NCBI RefSeq assembly: GCF_039525035.1
Contig: NZ_BAAAHE010000004.1
Span: 1-32,389 of the forward strand
DNA length: 32,389 bases
Reading direction: 5' to 3'
Source: Sporichthya brevicatena
GTDB lineage: Bacteria; Actinomycetota; Actinomycetes; Sporichthyales; Sporichthyaceae
Part shown: piece after piece, positions 31,185-32,389 of the stretch
Position numbering within the stretch: position 1 is the first letter of the stretch
How the letters are laid out: each line of letters starts with the position of its first letter
Program-made: the position numbers and the translations under genes
Notes under the pieces: generated by a model
What the model was told of the DNA's origin: nothing
Seen by the model: the letters and a program-made list of their open reading frames with translations, nothing else
Database searches by the model: none

Positions 31185-32372
31185 ATGAGGACTCCGCGCC
31201 GCGTCGCCGCCCTGGTGCTGGCGGCCGGGACTGCGCTCGCGCTCCTCCCGCCTCCGCCGGCGGATGCCTGGTCCCCGCAGTGCGCCCCGAACGCGGCCGG
31301 CTACGAGCGCGCGGGCGCCGCCGCCGTCGGGCTGGACGAGGCGGCCCTGCGCGCCGCCGTCGACTACTGGGTGAACGAGGGAGCCGAGAGCCTCAAGGTC
31401 TTCCGCCACGGCTGCCTGGTTGCCGAGGGAACGCTGGACCCGGCGATCGAGCGGATCCCGCGACAGAACTGGAGCCAGACCAAGACGATCTCGGCGCTCG
31501 TCGCCGGCGTCGCGGTGCGCCGCGGCGTCATCGACGTCGACGACCCGATCGGCAAGCACCTGCCGCCGGGGGTCGGTGACGACGAGCACCGGGCGATCAC
31601 CGTGCGGCACATCCTGACGATGACGACCGGCCTGGAACTGCGGCCGATGTTCGCGATGGCGCTGAACGCGGACCTGATCGGGCCTCAGGACGCCATGAAG
31701 ATCCGGATGCGTCACCGCCCGGGGGAGTACTTCGAGTACGACCAGAACGCGGCCTCGCTGTTGAACTGGGTCGTCGAGTCCGCGCTGCGGCGGTCCGGCG
31801 TGGCCCCGAACCTCCTCGCCTTCGCCCGGGACGAATTCTTCACCCCGCTCGGCATCCCCGCCGACGCCTACGTGTGGCAGACCGACCGCTCCGGCACCCC
31901 GATGACGCACGCGAACCTGCACCTGCGCCCGCTGGAGTTCGGCCGGATCGGCGACCTGATGCGACGTCAGGGGCTCGTCGGGGACCGGCGGATGATCGAC
32001 GCCGATTACCTGGAGCTGCTCCGCACCGGCACGAGCGCGAACTGCGGCTACGGGTTCATGACCTGGCTCAACGGGTGCACGGGGGACCAGCGTCAGGTCA
32101 ACGCCTCGATCATCACCCGGCGCGAGATCCGTCCGGCCCGGCCGTGGATCGCGACCGCGCCGGCGGACATGTACTACACCTGGGGCGCCCACGGGCAGCA
32201 CGTGTTCGTCATCCCGAGCCTCGACCTCGTGGTCACCCGCGCCGGCGAGCGCTCCCCGGACAACAGCTCCGACACCGAGAAGCTCGACGAGAACCTGATC
32301 TGGAACGGCAGTCAGAAAGCCGGCTACGAGGAGTTCTTCCGTCGCCTGATGGTCGCGGTCCGCGCGCCTTGA
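31185..32372 (+). CDS. Secreted serine hydrolase, beta-lactamase fold
   Basis: A 395-residue exported protein of the class C beta-lactamase/esterase/DD-peptidase family. The signal peptide ends near residue 28 (ADAW). The catalytic SxxK motif is SQTK (Ser97, Lys100). The second motif is YDQN (Tyr185), with one residue more than the usual Y-x-N, and the third is HGQ (336-338) in place of HxG/KTG. Other family landmarks are HILTMTTGL and FFTPLGIPADAYVW. It could be an esterase or peptidase acting outside the cell; no resistance role is implied. ATG 31185 has TAGAAC eight bases upstream. The stop is 17 bases from the window edge. Confidence 0.88.
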   Translation: MRTPRRVAALVLAAGTALALLPPPPADAWSPQCAPNAAGYERAGAAAVGLDEAALRAAVDYWVNEGAESLKVFRHGCLVAEGTLDPAIERIPRQNWSQTKTISALVAGVAVRRGVIDVDDPIGKHLPPGVGDDEHRAITVRHILTMTTGLELRPMFAMALNADLIGPQDAMKIRMRHRPGEYFEYDQNAASLLNWVVESALRRSGVAPNLLAFARDEFFTPLGIPADAYVWQTDRSGTPMTHANLHLRPLEFGRIGDLMRRQGLVGDRRMIDADYLELLRTGTSANCGYGFMTWLNGCTGDQRQVNASIITRREIRPARPWIATAPADMYYTWGAHGQHVFVIPSLDLVVTRAGERSPDNSSDTEKLDENLIWNGSQKAGYEEFFRRLMVAVRAP

Positions 32373-32389
32373 AAACAGCAACGTCCGAA

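Noticed and set aside
31185..32372. True beta-lactamase conferring resistance
   Set aside because: The SxxK motif is present, but the second and third motifs (YDQN, HGQ) fit the broad serine hydrolase/esterase group better, and there is no resistance context.

Overview
The window is a very GC-rich stretch of an actinobacterial chromosome. GTG starts are common, and many genes carry a -10 hexamer only 6-8 bases before the start codon, which is a leaderless layout. The gene families are typical of the phylum: class II GlpX, an F420-type luciferase-like oxidoreductase, an MmpS-like protein and GAF-LuxR regulators. The genus cannot be fixed from the sequence alone; a non-streptomycete filamentous actinobacterium would fit.

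Layout. (1) 59-2560, minus strand: glpX-xseB-xseA, a tight operon for fructose-1,6-bisphosphatase and exonuclease VII. (2) 2744-7664, plus strand: a complete five-gene branched-chain-amino-acid-type ABC importer (two ATPases, two permeases, lipoprotein receptor), closed by a strong terminator. An acyl-CoA dehydrogenase follows (7789-8934). (3) 8931-9095: a short convergent intergenic region packed with repeats, including three copies of a 33-base unit made of two palindromes. (4) 9122-9994: a GAF-LuxR regulator; 10084-10545: an orphan MmpS-like protein. (5) 10879-17090, plus strand: a four-gene secreted copper locus. It encodes an 807-residue protein joining a type-1-copper cupredoxin site to a histidine-rich beta-propeller, a two-domain multicopper oxidase, a CopC-CopD-YtkA-like fusion and a lysine-tailed plastocyanin-like protein. 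This is the most unusual part of the window. (6) 17110-21248: ispH, rmuC, a secreted SGNH hydrolase and ychF. (7) 21317-23920: a cysteine-containing hypothetical protein, a higBA toxin-antitoxin pair with a 33-base palindromic operator, two small hypotheticals and rnhA. (8) 23910-26107: an F420-type oxidoreductase, an SRPBCC protein and a TetR regulator, with a palindrome in the divergent promoter. (9) 26144-32372: a LOG-like protein, a drug-efflux MFS transporter, a small secreted protein, a second GAF-LuxR regulator, a GNAT acetyltransferase, pterin-4a-carbinolamine dehydratase, a MutT-like Nudix hydrolase and a secreted beta-lactamase-fold serine hydrolase.

How it fits together. glpX, xseBA, ispH and ychF form a backbone that, from memory, lies close together in many actinobacteria. 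The importer, dehydrogenase and copper genes sit between xseA and ispH and look like an accessory block. Within the copper block, CopC-CopD would handle copper at the membrane. The plastocyanin-like protein could carry electrons or copper, and the oxidase and propeller protein would be the extracytoplasmic enzymes. Their substrate cannot be read from the sequence.
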